From positions 1 to 64,000 of the forward strand of contig JAJDCO010000130.1 in the NCBI GenBank assembly GCA_029260795.1: a stretch of 64,000 bases of DNA, in the 5' to 3' direction. The position numbers were made by a program, and so were the translations under genes. Origin of the DNA: Planctomycetota bacterium. GTDB taxonomy: Bacteria > Planctomycetota > OFTM77. The notes under the pieces were generated by a model. That model was given only the letters and a program-made list of their open reading frames with translations. It had not been told where the DNA came from and searched no databases. Below, piece after piece: positions 9,536 to 17,644 of the stretch. Positions within the stretch are counted from its first letter, which is position 1; each line of letters opens with the position of its first letter.

Positions 9536-9569
9536 GGGCCGGTCGTCTTCATCAAGGCGAGACCGGCCC
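9536..9569 (-). terminator. Hairpin downstream of the TPR lipoprotein gene; possible terminator
   Basis: Perfect 9-bp arms GGGCCGGTC / GACCGGCCC with a 16-nt loop lie 24 nt after the stop at 9594. There is no clear U-run, so termination is uncertain. A second small hairpin (GCCCGC/GCGGGC, 9506-9520) follows. The 9379-9593 gap otherwise carries no gene and should contain the receptor promoter. Confidence 0.4.
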
Positions 9570-9593
9570 GAATGGACCTCGATCGAGGCTCGC

Positions 9594-10946
9594 TCACCAA
9601 GGCTCCGCCAGCGCGTCGAAGACCTGCTTCAGCCGAGCCCACAAGGTGGCATCGGGCTCGAGCTCGTGAAGGGCCATCGAGAGACAGGTCGCGCAGAGGT
9701 CCTCCGCTCGCGGCCGCGAGTTCGGATTGCGGTTGCCGTCCTCGATCGCTCGCCGGTAGAGCGTCGCCGCCACGCCGGGCTCACCGATGCTTTGATAGGC
9801 CTCGGCCAAGGGTCGCAAGGCGCCGGCGCGATCGATGTCGACGATCTTGGCGCGCTCGGCGTCGTAGATCGCGCGCGCGGCCTCGAGACCCTGGCGAGCA
9901 GTCTCGACGTCGCCGGCCCGATGGCGGAACTCGGCCATCTCCGCCATCCGGGGGACGCGGTGCTCAGGCAGCCACACGGCGGCGTCGAAGACCTGCTGCG
10001 CTTCCCCGACATGGGACAACGCCCGATCGGAGTCGCCGTGGGCGAGCGCGATCTCGGCGAAGCCCATCAGCGTGTCGATCGCGACCTCTCGAGGCACCTT
10101 CTTCCAAGAAGCTTGGATCGTCACCTCCAACGCCTCACGGATCACGTCCTCTTCATAGAAGCGCCCGTAGAAGCGCTCGAAGCCCTTGAGGGCCCCGCGG
10201 ACCTGATCGAGATCACCGGCGGCCAACAGGGACTCGAACGAGTCGATCGTGGCCAGCACCTGCTCGCGCTCCATCACCTCGGCGCGACCCGCCAGAAGGC
10301 GACCCGACTCGGAGCCCTGAATGCCCGCTTCGAAGGTCGCGACCTTCTCGGCCTCACCGAGAAGGCGATAGGCTTGGGCGATCCGGGCACGCACCCGCTC
10401 CCGGCGCCAAGCCTGCGAGTTGGGCTGCCGCGCCTGGGCCTCGGCGTTGCGACTCGCGCGCTCGAGCCAAGGCTCGACGACCTCGACCGGTCGCCCCTGA
10501 CGGGCCAGCTCGGTTCCCAGCAGTGCCAAAGCCATCCCCTGACGCCAGTGCTCGATCCCGGCGGCAACGGTCTCGGCTCGTCGAAGCTGGCCCAGCTCGA
10601 GGCAAGCCTCGACAACCGACTGCTGAGCACGGGAGCGGGTCTTGACGTGAGGCTGCAGCGGAAGTGCGCTGGCGGTGCGATAGGCGAGGGTGAGAAGGTC
10701 TCGTCGGTACTCCTCGAGTGTCTCGTCGGTCAGCGCGAGTCGATCTTCGACGGCGGGCTCGGTTCGATCCGGATCACCCGATGCCGGCGCCTGACCGGCC
10801 GAAGAGGAAGAGGTCTTCATCGTCGCGGCCGAGTCCGTCTCGACGGCCTCGTCGGACGAGCAAGCCACCGCGCTCCACGAGGCGCTGGCAAGGACCAGCA
10901 GAAGACGAACGGTCCAGGAGAAGCGAGCGATCGGCATGGTCTTCAT
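9594..10946 (-). CDS. TPR-like repeat lipoprotein
   Basis: 450 residues from the ATG at 10946 (MKTMPIARFS). A signal peptide ends at a probable lipobox (SAVAC). A low-complexity Ser/Thr linker follows, then helical repeats of roughly 35-40 residues over the rest of the chain (for example EKVATFEAGIQGSESGRLLA and ARQGLEAARAIYDAERAKIV), which look like degenerate TPRs. No catalytic motif is visible. It lies between the secreted beta-helix gene and the TonB-dependent receptor on the same strand, so a periplasmic or outer-membrane accessory role in the same uptake pathway is inferred. Similarity to the other TPR lipoprotein (417-1961) is only in repeat type. Confidence 0.85.
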   Translation of the reverse strand: MKTMPIARFSWTVRLLLVLASASWSAVACSSDEAVETDSAATMKTSSSSAGQAPASGDPDRTEPAVEDRLALTDETLEEYRRDLLTLAYRTASALPLQPHVKTRSRAQQSVVEACLELGQLRRAETVAAGIEHWRQGMALALLGTELARQGRPVEVVEPWLERASRNAEAQARQPNSQAWRRERVRARIAQAYRLLGEAEKVATFEAGIQGSESGRLLAGRAEVMEREQVLATIDSFESLLAAGDLDQVRGALKGFERFYGRFYEEDVIREALEVTIQASWKKVPREVAIDTLMGFAEIALAHGDSDRALSHVGEAQQVFDAAVWLPEHRVPRMAEMAEFRHRAGDVETARQGLEAARAIYDAERAKIVDIDRAGALRPLAEAYQSIGEPGVAATLYRRAIEDGNRNPNSRPRAEDLCATCLSMALHELEPDATLWARLKQVFDALAEPW

Positions 10947-10995
10947 TCCATCTATTCCGAGAGGGTTGGGTTCCGGGGTCCTGCGAACGGCAAGA

Positions 10996-11023
10996 GGCGG
11001 CCGCCTCGGAAGAGGCGACCGCC
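10996..11023 (-). terminator. Rho-independent-type hairpin after the beta-helix gene
   Basis: A 12-bp stem with one mismatch (GGCGGCCGCCTC / GAGGCGACCGCC) closes on a GGAA tetraloop, 59 nt beyond the stop at 11082. Read on the minus strand it is followed by TCTTG, a weak U-tract. It may terminate, or partly attenuate, transcription before the TPR lipoprotein gene. Confidence 0.55.
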
Positions 11024-11081
11024 TGGCGCGAGTCATTCGGGAGTCAGCCGTGAGGCCGTCCCGTTCGCGAGACCGATCGCC

Positions 11082-13013
11082 TTACTGGGCGCGGAAGGAG
11101 ATCGCGTTGCTGAAGCTGAAGCTCTTGGGGTTGGAGGTGTCGACGATCGCCACCTGACCGAAAACCTTCAGGCCGACCGGGAGGCTCGCCGGCAGCGGAA
11201 TCGGAAGATCCCGGTTGCCGTTGCCATCCAGCGGGATGCTCAGCAGGAAGGTGAGAGCTGGCACGATGACGCCGTCCTTGAAGGGCAGGTCGATGCGACC
11301 CAGGCCACCGATCCAGGTCGCGGCCGCGTTGGCGCGACCCTTGCGAAGCTGGAGCGTGATGGTGTTGCCACCGGCCGGGACGCCCGAACCGCTGAGGAGC
11401 GGCTCGCCGTTGAGACCCGGAAGGCCGTTGCCCTCGTCGCAGTAGTTGGCGTCGCTGTTCAGGAAGCCGAAGGCGGTCGCGGCCGTCCAGTTGCCCGTCC
11501 ACAGATTGGCATTCGGGCCGAAGGCACCCCGGTACTTGTGGGAGCGGAAGAAGCCGTTGTCGGGCGCGAAGTTGACGCTGTTGCGACCGGAGCCATTCGG
11601 CAGCGGGTTGAGGCCGACGACCGGGACCATCAGCTTGCCACCCCGAGTGACGACACCGCCGCGGGTGATCGACACGATCGGAGACGTGCCCGGCTCCTTG
11701 ACGTTGTCGTAGCCGGAAGCGGTGAAGATGTTCAGGCCACTGCCGCCGATGTTCTCGGCCTCGGTGTAGGCCGCGGCGTTTTGGTTGTTGTAGAAGACGC
11801 TGTCGCGGATGTCGGCCAGGTTGCCATCGGACTGGGCCTGGTAGACGGAGGGAGGGCAGTCGTTGGCGTGCGGAGGCGCCGCGTTGTAGGCCGTCGCCCA
11901 GGTGGCCGGCCAGCTCAAGGTACCGCCGAAGCCGTAGCCGTTGGCGCCGTCGCCATCGAGGTTGTCGAAGCGAATGACCTGCTCACCGCAGTCCATGAAG
12001 ATGCAGTTGCGGTACTGAACGCGAGCGTTGTCGCGCCAGGCGGTGAGTCCGTCGCCGTCGACGGGCTGGCCGATGACGGTGAAGTTGTAGATGGTGGCCG
12101 TGGTGACGGGCTGCCAGTCGGAGTCCTCGGCGCCGTCGGTCTCGATCGCGTTGTCACCCACACCCGAGCCCTGGGCGGCGTCGAGGCTGTAGCCCTGGAC
12201 GATCAGGCCGAACTGGGCCTGTCCGCGCCAGCCCTGGTCGACGTCGAAGCTGTCGTCGCCGACATTCCAGATGCTGATGTACTGCAGGTTGAGCGTGCCG
12301 CCCCAGATCTCGATGCCGTCGTCGACGTTGTTCATGATCTCGACGTGGTGGAGGTCGGTCTCGCGGCCGATGCCACCGAGCGAGAGGCCATTGAGCTCGT
12401 TGTTGAGGCCGATCACCTTGCCGCCGTAGCGCAGGGAGAGGTAGCTGATCGAGCCGCTGTCGTCGTCGTCATTGCCTCCGCCGTAACGATCGGTCGAGAT
12501 GCCTCGCGTGAGGCCTTCCATGTCGGCGACGTTGTTGGCGTTGCAGGTCGGCACGTTGCTGCCGATGGCGTTCTCGGCGATGTAGGCTCTCCCCATGATG
12601 GTGAGGTTGCCCCACTCGTTGGCCGCTTCTCGCCAGGCGCCGGTCTTCGGATTGCCACCGGTCGGATGGGAGCCGAGCGGCGTCCAGGTCGCGACGTCCG
12701 CCTTGGACGTCATGATGACCGGCTTGTCCTTGGTACCGTTGATGAAGATCTGGGCGCCGCGGGTGACGGCAAGGCTGCCACCGAGGTTGGTGGTGCTGGC
12801 GACGACCACGCCGGCTTCGATCGTCAAGGTCGCACCCGGAAGCACGTAGATCTGCTGCTGCAGGTTGTAGGTGTTGTTCGCCGTCCACGTCGTCGAGGTC
12901 GAGATGTCGCTAATGACGAAGATCTCGGCCGCCTGGCTCGAACCGGCAACGCCCAGCAGGGCGAGGCCGACGAGCGCCGTTCCGAGAACCGCCTTCGAAA
13001 CGCAGCTTTTCAT
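11082..13013 (-). CDS. Secreted right-handed beta-helix-like protein
   Basis: 643 residues from the ATG at 13013, which has a strong GGAGGAG ribosome site. A signal peptide (VGLALLGVAGSSQAAE) precedes repeated beta-helix-type turns: TWTANNTYNLQQQIYVLPGA with LTIEAGVVV, then NLTIMGRAYIAEN, YLSLRYGGKVIG and LNLQYISIWNVGDDSFD. Such 'unable-to-stay-inside' coil proteins are commonly exported and are often encoded beside TonB-dependent receptors. The C-terminal 100 residues form a separate beta-rich region (GGNTITLQLRKGRANAAATW). No catalytic residues are evident. It leads the minus-strand series that ends with the TonB2 cluster, suggesting surface capture of a ligand for the receptor (inference). 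Confidence 0.85.
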   Translation of the reverse strand: MKSCVSKAVLGTALVGLALLGVAGSSQAAEIFVISDISTSTTWTANNTYNLQQQIYVLPGATLTIEAGVVVASTTNLGGSLAVTRGAQIFINGTKDKPVIMTSKADVATWTPLGSHPTGGNPKTGAWREAANEWGNLTIMGRAYIAENAIGSNVPTCNANNVADMEGLTRGISTDRYGGGNDDDDSGSISYLSLRYGGKVIGLNNELNGLSLGGIGRETDLHHVEIMNNVDDGIEIWGGTLNLQYISIWNVGDDSFDVDQGWRGQAQFGLIVQGYSLDAAQGSGVGDNAIETDGAEDSDWQPVTTATIYNFTVIGQPVDGDGLTAWRDNARVQYRNCIFMDCGEQVIRFDNLDGDGANGYGFGGTLSWPATWATAYNAAPPHANDCPPSVYQAQSDGNLADIRDSVFYNNQNAAAYTEAENIGGSGLNIFTASGYDNVKEPGTSPIVSITRGGVVTRGGKLMVPVVGLNPLPNGSGRNSVNFAPDNGFFRSHKYRGAFGPNANLWTGNWTAATAFGFLNSDANYCDEGNGLPGLNGEPLLSGSGVPAGGNTITLQLRKGRANAAATWIGGLGRIDLPFKDGVIVPALTFLLSIPLDGNGNRDLPIPLPASLPVGLKVFGQVAIVDTSNPKSFSFSNAISFRAQ

Positions 13014-13422
13014 GGGATGGTCTCCTCCATCGTGAGTCGGAAAAAAGGACTCGAGGCTCTGACTTGGGTTTGGGGCCAAACGGGATCCAGTCCTCGACCG
13101 AGGCCGGCTCGCGACGCGTCGTCACCTCGGGGGTGGGACGGGCCGCGAAGCGTTCGGGCCTCGGCTTTGGAGTGCGGAGTCTAGGCGCGCTTTGTGAAGC
13201 GCACGCGAAGCGTAGGCTAGGATTCGCGGCGAGCGGCACGTCGGTCCTTCGAGCCTTCCGACGGTGCTCACCGCCCCTTCGGCGGCGTGCGAGCGTTTCC
13301 CCCGACCGTGGATTCGGGTACCATCCCGCCAGTCTCGAAGCACGAGACCCAGGACGAGAGATCGCGGCCGCAGCGCCCGAACGCGAACATCGGGCCGGCT
13401 TCACCGCACCGGGGGACGCTTC
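13014..13422. promoter_or_regulatory. Divergent regulatory region (beta-helix gene / arylsulfotransferase-like gene)
   Basis: A 409-nt gap between divergently transcribed genes must hold both promoters. An inverted repeat GCGCTT-TGTG-AAGCGC at 13187-13202 is the only symmetrical element I see and could be an operator. No confident -35/-10 pair stands out. Confidence 0.35.
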
Positions 13423-14769
13423 TTGAAAACGCTGCGCACGATCGGGGTCGTCGCTGCACTCGCCCTCGCCTTTGGGCTCGGAGTGATCACGCAGCGCAAC
13501 GCGTGGCTTCCCGGATCCTCGTCACCAGAAGAGCGCAGTGAGACGACTCCGAAGAGCGAGCGCCCGCGCGGTGGGCTCGTCACGGGTGGCGATGTCGACG
13601 GCCGCTGGCACGTGGCGCGCGAGTTCGGCCAAGATCCCGCGCTCCTACCCGACGACCTCGGCGACCTGCTCGCGATCCCGTACGCGCAGGGCACGCACGG
13701 CGCGAATGACGAAGGTGGCGTGCGACGACACGTTCGCTCCCGAGTCGCGCCCGGCGACAACGTGTTCAGCTCCGGACACGCACCGGTCGCGTATCTGATC
13801 GACTCGGAAGGCGCCGTCCGGCACACCTGGCGCCTCGCCGGCGAGGATGTCTGGCCGGAGATCGCGAGCACGGCCCTGGCGCCCAAGCTGAAGTTCTGGC
13901 GGCGCGTGCACCTCTTCGAGAACGGTGACCTGCTCGCGATCTACGAAGGCGTGGGCCTGATCCGCATCGATGCGGGGTCGCAATTGCTCTGGAGCTTCCG
14001 AGGAGGCGCGCATCACGATCTCGACGTCGACCTGGGTCGTGACATCTGGGTCCTCACGCGAGCGTCGAAGCAGCTGCCCGCCGAAGGACGCTTGCCCGAG
14101 CGTCAGATCCTCGAGGACTTCATCACTCGCCTCTCGCCCGACGGCACCGAGCTCGAGCGGATCTCGATTCCCGAGTGCTTTCGGAGCTCCGAATACGCCG
14201 GTGTGCTCGACGGCGCTCGCAACTTCGGCGACATCTACCACACCAACACGATCACGCTTCTTTCCGGTGAGACCGAAAGCCCCCTCGATCAAGCGGGGCA
14301 TTTGCTGATCTCGGTACGGGAGCTGAACACCGTGGCGATCATCGACCCGAAAGAACGGACCGTGACCTGGTCATTGACGGGACTCTGGCGGGGCCAGCAC
14401 CAGCCGGTGCTCCTCGACACCGGACGCCTGCTCGTCTTCGACAACCTGGCCGGCCCCGAGCGATCGCGCGTCGTCGAGCTCGATCCCTTCACCCACGCGA
14501 TCGCCTGGCGCTACGAGGGCACGGCCGAGGAGCCGTTCTACTCGAGGTTCTGCGGATCGAATCAACGTCTGTCCAACGGGAACACGCTGATCACCGAGTC
14601 CGACTACGGGCGCGCCTTCGAGGTCGATCCCTCAGGGAAGATCGTCTGGGAGTACGTGAACCCGAATCGAGCCGGACGCCGAGGCGAGCTGATCGCCACG
14701 CTCTTCGAGATGGTGCGCTTGCCAGAAGACTTTCCCGTCGAGCACTTCGCGAGTCGGCGCGGGCGATAG
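13423..14769 (+). CDS. Arylsulfotransferase-like (ASST / PQQ-like propeller) exported protein
   Basis: 448 residues from a TTG at 13423, preceded by GGGGGA at good spacing; that start begins directly at the membrane/signal segment (LRTIGVVAALALAFGLGVIT). The rest has the repeated blades of the arylsulfotransferase-type beta-propeller: HDLDVDLGRDIWVLTRA, GDIYHTNTITLL, LLISVRELNTVAIIDP and SNGNTLITESDYGRAFEVDP followed by GKIVWEYVNP. Family members include ASST enzymes, but many propellers of this type have unknown substrates. It is probably anchored facing the periplasm by its N-terminal helix. A second member of the family is encoded at 50649. Confidence 0.82.
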   Translation: MKTLRTIGVVAALALAFGLGVITQRNAWLPGSSSPEERSETTPKSERPRGGLVTGGDVDGRWHVAREFGQDPALLPDDLGDLLAIPYAQGTHGANDEGGVRRHVRSRVAPGDNVFSSGHAPVAYLIDSEGAVRHTWRLAGEDVWPEIASTALAPKLKFWRRVHLFENGDLLAIYEGVGLIRIDAGSQLLWSFRGGAHHDLDVDLGRDIWVLTRASKQLPAEGRLPERQILEDFITRLSPDGTELERISIPECFRSSEYAGVLDGARNFGDIYHTNTITLLSGETESPLDQAGHLLISVRELNTVAIIDPKERTVTWSLTGLWRGQHQPVLLDTGRLLVFDNLAGPERSRVVELDPFTHAIAWRYEGTAEEPFYSRFCGSNQRLSNGNTLITESDYGRAFEVDPSGKIVWEYVNPNRAGRRGELIATLFEMVRLPEDFPVEHFASRRGR

Positions 14770-14803
14770 TCCTCTGTCGCTTCCGAGGCATGGCCGCTTC
14801 GAA

Positions 14804-14819
14804 AGCCTGGCTTCAGCCG
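14804..14819. repeat. Degenerate copy of dispersed TTCAG repeat
   Basis: AGCCTGGCTTCAGCCG resembles the core of the better copies at 14869, 15337 and 49475 but lacks the CGGAGG flank. It lies 35 nt after the ASST-like gene. Confidence 0.4.
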
Positions 14820-14868
14820 AGCGTTGCAAGCCGGTGGGTGGTTGAGCCGCCAATCCGGAGGCTGTGCT

Positions 14869-14897
14869 CCCTCGGAGGCCAGGCTTCAGCCTGGTGG
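14869..14897 (-). repeat. Dispersed palindromic intergenic repeat, copy B
   Basis: CTCGGAGG is followed by the palindrome CCAGGCTTCAGCCTGG and then TGG. The same string, with variation, recurs in inverted orientation at 15337-15368 and again at 49475-49500. The central palindrome would form a hairpin. Together with copy C it brackets the decayed terpene-cyclase-like fragment. Confidence 0.6.
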
Positions 14898-15074
14898 GAA
14901 GTCGCGCGCCGACACGGAGGTTCTCGGAATCTCGGATGCGTCTTCGACAGCCCTTTGAAGGGGATGCGCTCTCGAAGGCTCCAAGAAAGCTCGATCGAAG
15001 GACGCGAGCTCGACCGCCCTCCGAAGCACCGGCAGCGAGTCTCCGGTCCGATTCGGAATCAACGTCGCCGGACC

Positions 15075-15306
15075 CAAGCTGATCGCCGAGACCGCCGTCG
15101 AGTAGACCCGCCCGCCCGTCTCCCCCCAAGGTCCGACTGGATCCCAGGAGCCTTCGAGGTGACCGTCCTTGCACTGATTTCCCTCGAGGGCTTTGGCGAG
15201 CGCCTTGCTCCAACGCTTTTCCTTGCCGCCGTCCGCTTAACTCATCGCGAGTGAGCCGGTGAGCCAGTAGTACCTGTCGACGGCGCCGCTGTCTGGCTCC
15301 CGAAGA
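15075..15306 (-). pseudogene. Remnant of a terpene-cyclase/prenyltransferase-like (squalene-hopene cyclase repeat) protein
   Basis: Translating the minus strand in one frame gives a short stretch with AVDRYYWLTGSLAM, then after a TAA at 15237-15239 in the same frame KRWSKALAKALEGNQCKDG, then GSWDPVGPWGETGGRVYSTA. The Q..DG..GSWDP.G.WG..GGRVYSTA pattern and the preceding DxYYW..G.LAM are typical of the C-terminal repeats of terpene-cyclase-like proteins that are abundant in planctomycetes. The family normally continues with a LEVYYRY-like end; here it diverges after AISL. The stop codon in the middle and loss of both ends show a decayed fragment. The stop may derive from a Gln CAA codon. Confidence 0.75.
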
Positions 15307-15327
15307 GCTCGACCGACTGAACCCACA

Positions 15328-15368
15328 CACCCCGCTGCACCAGCGGGGTGAAGCCCGCCCTCCGAGGA
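15328..15368 (+). repeat. Dispersed palindromic intergenic repeat, copy C, with strong hairpin
   Basis: A perfect 10-bp hairpin (CACCCCGCTG / CAGCGGGGTG, loop CAC) at 15328-15350 runs into GAAGCCCGCCCTCCGAGG. The reverse complement of 15337-15368 matches copy B at CTCGGAGG, GGCTTCA and the final CTGGTG-type end. The rest of 14770-15442 holds no intact gene. Confidence 0.6.
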
Positions 15369-15442
15369 AACGCGATCTCGAGTGCCGAATGACGCTCGCG
15401 GGCTCGCCGCCGTGCTGCGCGCGGGCGGACACATCTGAGATG

Positions 15443-16663
15443 TCATGGACTCGGCCAGTGACCCTGTCCATGCTCGAGGTCGTCCGGCCTGGCCGCGGAC
15501 ATGATGTACACGAAGAGCGGGAGCGTGGCGGTCATTCGGAAGTAGCGATGCAGCGCGCTCAACCTTCCCCGCCAAGAATCAGCCGAGACGGCATCGCGCA
15601 GCGAGAGACGAGTGGCCTGCCAGACGATCTTGGGGAGGGTCGGGCTCGTGACGCTCTCCAGCGGGCTGCCGGCGCCGGCGTACCGCACCTGCATGCTCCG
15701 GTAGCCCGCTATCCAGCGCATCATCTGTTGTCGAGACGAGCGGGAGCCCGCCGGCGCACACCGGTTCAGCGAGAAGACCTCTCGACTGACGCCGCCGTTG
15801 ATTTCCAGACCTTCCGCGAGCACGGACAGAGCGACGTCCTCGACGCGCAGACCGGGCAGACGAGTGAGCACTCGCTTCAGCGCGATCATCGCGTCAGCCG
15901 GACCGGCGGTTCCCCCGCCCGGAAGCCACTGGAAGCCGACCGCTCGCCCGTGGATGAAGTTGACGAACTCGTGAATGCCGGAGATCCGCTGTCCGGTCGG
16001 CACCTGAATGCTGTCGCGGTCGGTGTAGCAACGAAAGAGGTTGCGTGTCCCCACGCACTGCTCCGTCGCTTGTGCGATCAGATTCCCCAGCGGCAGGCAG
16101 TCATGATCGGAGTCGGTGAGATCGCAGTCGGGAGCATGGAACTCGGATTCGGCGTCGCAAGCAATGAGCGTAGCGGGCAACCCGTCACCGACTTCGACGC
16201 GCGCCTGAAGCCAGGCGTAGATGTCCCCGAGCATGCGGATCTTGCCGAGGGCTTCGGGAGTGGCTCGCTGATAGATCGCCAAACAGCTCGGCTCGTCGCT
16301 GGTTGCAAGCGGCGGTGGCTGGCCATCGAGTCCGAGCACCGGACCGGGCTCGACCGCGCTCGTTCGATGAGACTCGGCCCGCCGGACGTGCAGCTTCGCT
16401 GCCTCGAGACGCTCCAGCAGTGAGGCAGGCGCGTATCCGGCATTGAAGCCGATCACGAACCGCGGCGTCCTGCCGGTCGCGGCGAGCTGCCGAGCCAGCT
16501 TTGGCACCGTCCGGGCCAGGTGAGCCTCGCTCTTTTCGCCGGCAGAGATCACGATCAACGTCTCGTTCTCGAGACGGCGGGAGAGCGACCGTCGAAGGTC
16601 ACTCAAGACGTCACGGGCATCCTGGAGGTCTCGCTCGAACAGCATCGGCTCTGTCATCGGCAT
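15443..16663 (-). CDS. Uncharacterised protein, possibly a GT-A-type glycosyltransferase
   Basis: 406 residues from the ATG at 16663 (GGAGAGGTGAGC upstream). I do not recognise the family with confidence. The layout resembles a GT-A glycosyltransferase: an early beta-strand segment (ETLIVISAGEKSEAHLA), an acidic DAES motif after a conserved-looking LGDIYAWLQARVEVGDG stretch, WLPGGGTAGPADA, and then a LRVEDVALSVLAEG segment like the ED motif of such enzymes. A hydrophobic C-terminal stretch (TLPLFVYIMSA) could contact the membrane. There is no signal peptide. It is 133 nt downstream of the anti-sigma gene on the same strand, so co-transcription is possible. Confidence 0.7.
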   Translation of the reverse strand: MPMTEPMLFERDLQDARDVLSDLRRSLSRRLENETLIVISAGEKSEAHLARTVPKLARQLAATGRTPRFVIGFNAGYAPASLLERLEAAKLHVRRAESHRTSAVEPGPVLGLDGQPPPLATSDEPSCLAIYQRATPEALGKIRMLGDIYAWLQARVEVGDGLPATLIACDAESEFHAPDCDLTDSDHDCLPLGNLIAQATEQCVGTRNLFRCYTDRDSIQVPTGQRISGIHEFVNFIHGRAVGFQWLPGGGTAGPADAMIALKRVLTRLPGLRVEDVALSVLAEGLEINGGVSREVFSLNRCAPAGSRSSRQQMMRWIAGYRSMQVRYAGAGSPLESVTSPTLPKIVWQATRLSLRDAVSADSWRGRLSALHRYFRMTATLPLFVYIMSAARPDDLEHGQGHWPSP

Positions 16664-16795
16664 GCTCACCTCTCCGGTCTCCGGTCGCATAGACTCTACC
16701 GGTACGCACGCCAAAAAGCGCCGGAACTCCCGTTCTTGGCCCGACCCCCTCGGCAAGTGGCTCGCCCTCGCCACGATCTTCAGCCGACGATGCGC

Positions 16796-17644
16796 TTAGC
16801 CCGGAACGACGTACTCGGTCTGAGCGACCCAGTCGAACTCTCGCTCGAGGGAAGAGACGATCTGCTCGAGAGCTCGCTCCGAGGAGGCACCGGAGTCGCG
16901 GGCTCCCCGCAAGACGTTCGCCAGCTCCCGGCGCAGCCGGCTCAGCTCGCCGTCAGTGAGCGGTGTGCGTCGGCCGGCTGCCAGCACGTGCTTCCGCGCG
17001 CCCGGCTTTCCGGAGACCTCGAAGCTCCCGAAGGTCTCACGGGGCACCGTCAAGGAGGGCGGCCGGGCGACGACGCTGCGCGGATGTCCCAACCAGCTCC
17101 AGCTGCCATCCGCGACATCGAAGAACGGGAAGAGAAAGTCGAGGGCGTGGTCTCCGTCGAAGCTAAGGATCGCGACGTGGAGCGCTTCCGTGAGAGCGAC
17201 CTCGATGCGGAACTTGCGCAAGGGTCCGCCCTCGGCTCGCTCGACATCCACCAGCTCGACCTCGAAGCGCGGCTGAGTGGGCTCGCCATCCGAACGCATG
17301 AAGAGCCACGTCGTGAGCAACACGGCCGCGGCTCCCGCCCAGGCGAGCCCGAAGCGACGCCAGCTGCGACGCGAACCGAACGAGCTCGCCGCGACGGTCG
17401 TCCGGAATGCCGCCTCCAATCGAGGCTCGAGATCGTCGGGCGGCGTGTCCCGGTCCAACGCCCCGCGTGCGAACACCTCGAAGCCGCGCAGCTCCTCAGC
17501 CGCCTCTCGGCATCGGGCACAGGCCCGCACGTGTGCCTCGACGGTGGCCCGCGAATCGGCCTCGAGCTCGCCGTCACACCACAGCAGGAGGTCGCTCTTC
17601 GACGGGCAAACGGGGGGTGAGGAATCCGATCGGTCGTCAGCCAA
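16796..17644 (-). CDS. Membrane anti-sigma factor: zinc-finger domain, one TM helix, DUF4384-like sensor region
   Basis: 282 residues. The start is a TTG at 17644, overlapping the end of the sigma gene and preceded by AAGGAA. The N-terminal half has a zf-HC2/ZAS anti-sigma motif (His38-x3-Cys42-x2-Cys45, in AHVRACARC). A single transmembrane helix at about 97-118 (FGLAWAGAAAVLLTTWLFM) follows. The exported part contains HVAILSFDGDHALDFLFP, a pattern like DUF4384, a small domain often joined to caspase-like or kinase proteins. It should hold the ECF sigma factor at the membrane and respond to an extracytoplasmic cue. The DUF4384 assignment is tentative. Confidence 0.85.
   Translation of the reverse strand: MADDRSDSSPPVCPSKSDLLLWCDGELEADSRATVEAHVRACARCREAAEELRGFEVFARGALDRDTPPDDLEPRLEAAFRTTVAASSFGSRRSWRRFGLAWAGAAAVLLTTWLFMRSDGEPTQPRFEVELVDVERAEGGPLRKFRIEVALTEALHVAILSFDGDHALDFLFPFFDVADGSWSWLGHPRSVVARPPSLTVPRETFGSFEVSGKPGARKHVLAAGRRTPLTDGELSRLRRELANVLRGARDSGASSERALEQIVSSLEREFDWVAQTEYVVPG

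Noticed and set aside
9483..13184. 1233-codon plus-strand open frame
   Set aside because: It lies antisense to a TPR lipoprotein and a beta-helix protein that both have signal peptides and ribosome sites. High GC keeps antisense frames open, and the translation shows no domain.
14632..15471. 279-codon minus-strand frame
   Set aside because: Overlaps the end of the ASST-like gene and the repeats; Arg/Ser-rich with no domain. The real signal here is the remnant in another frame.
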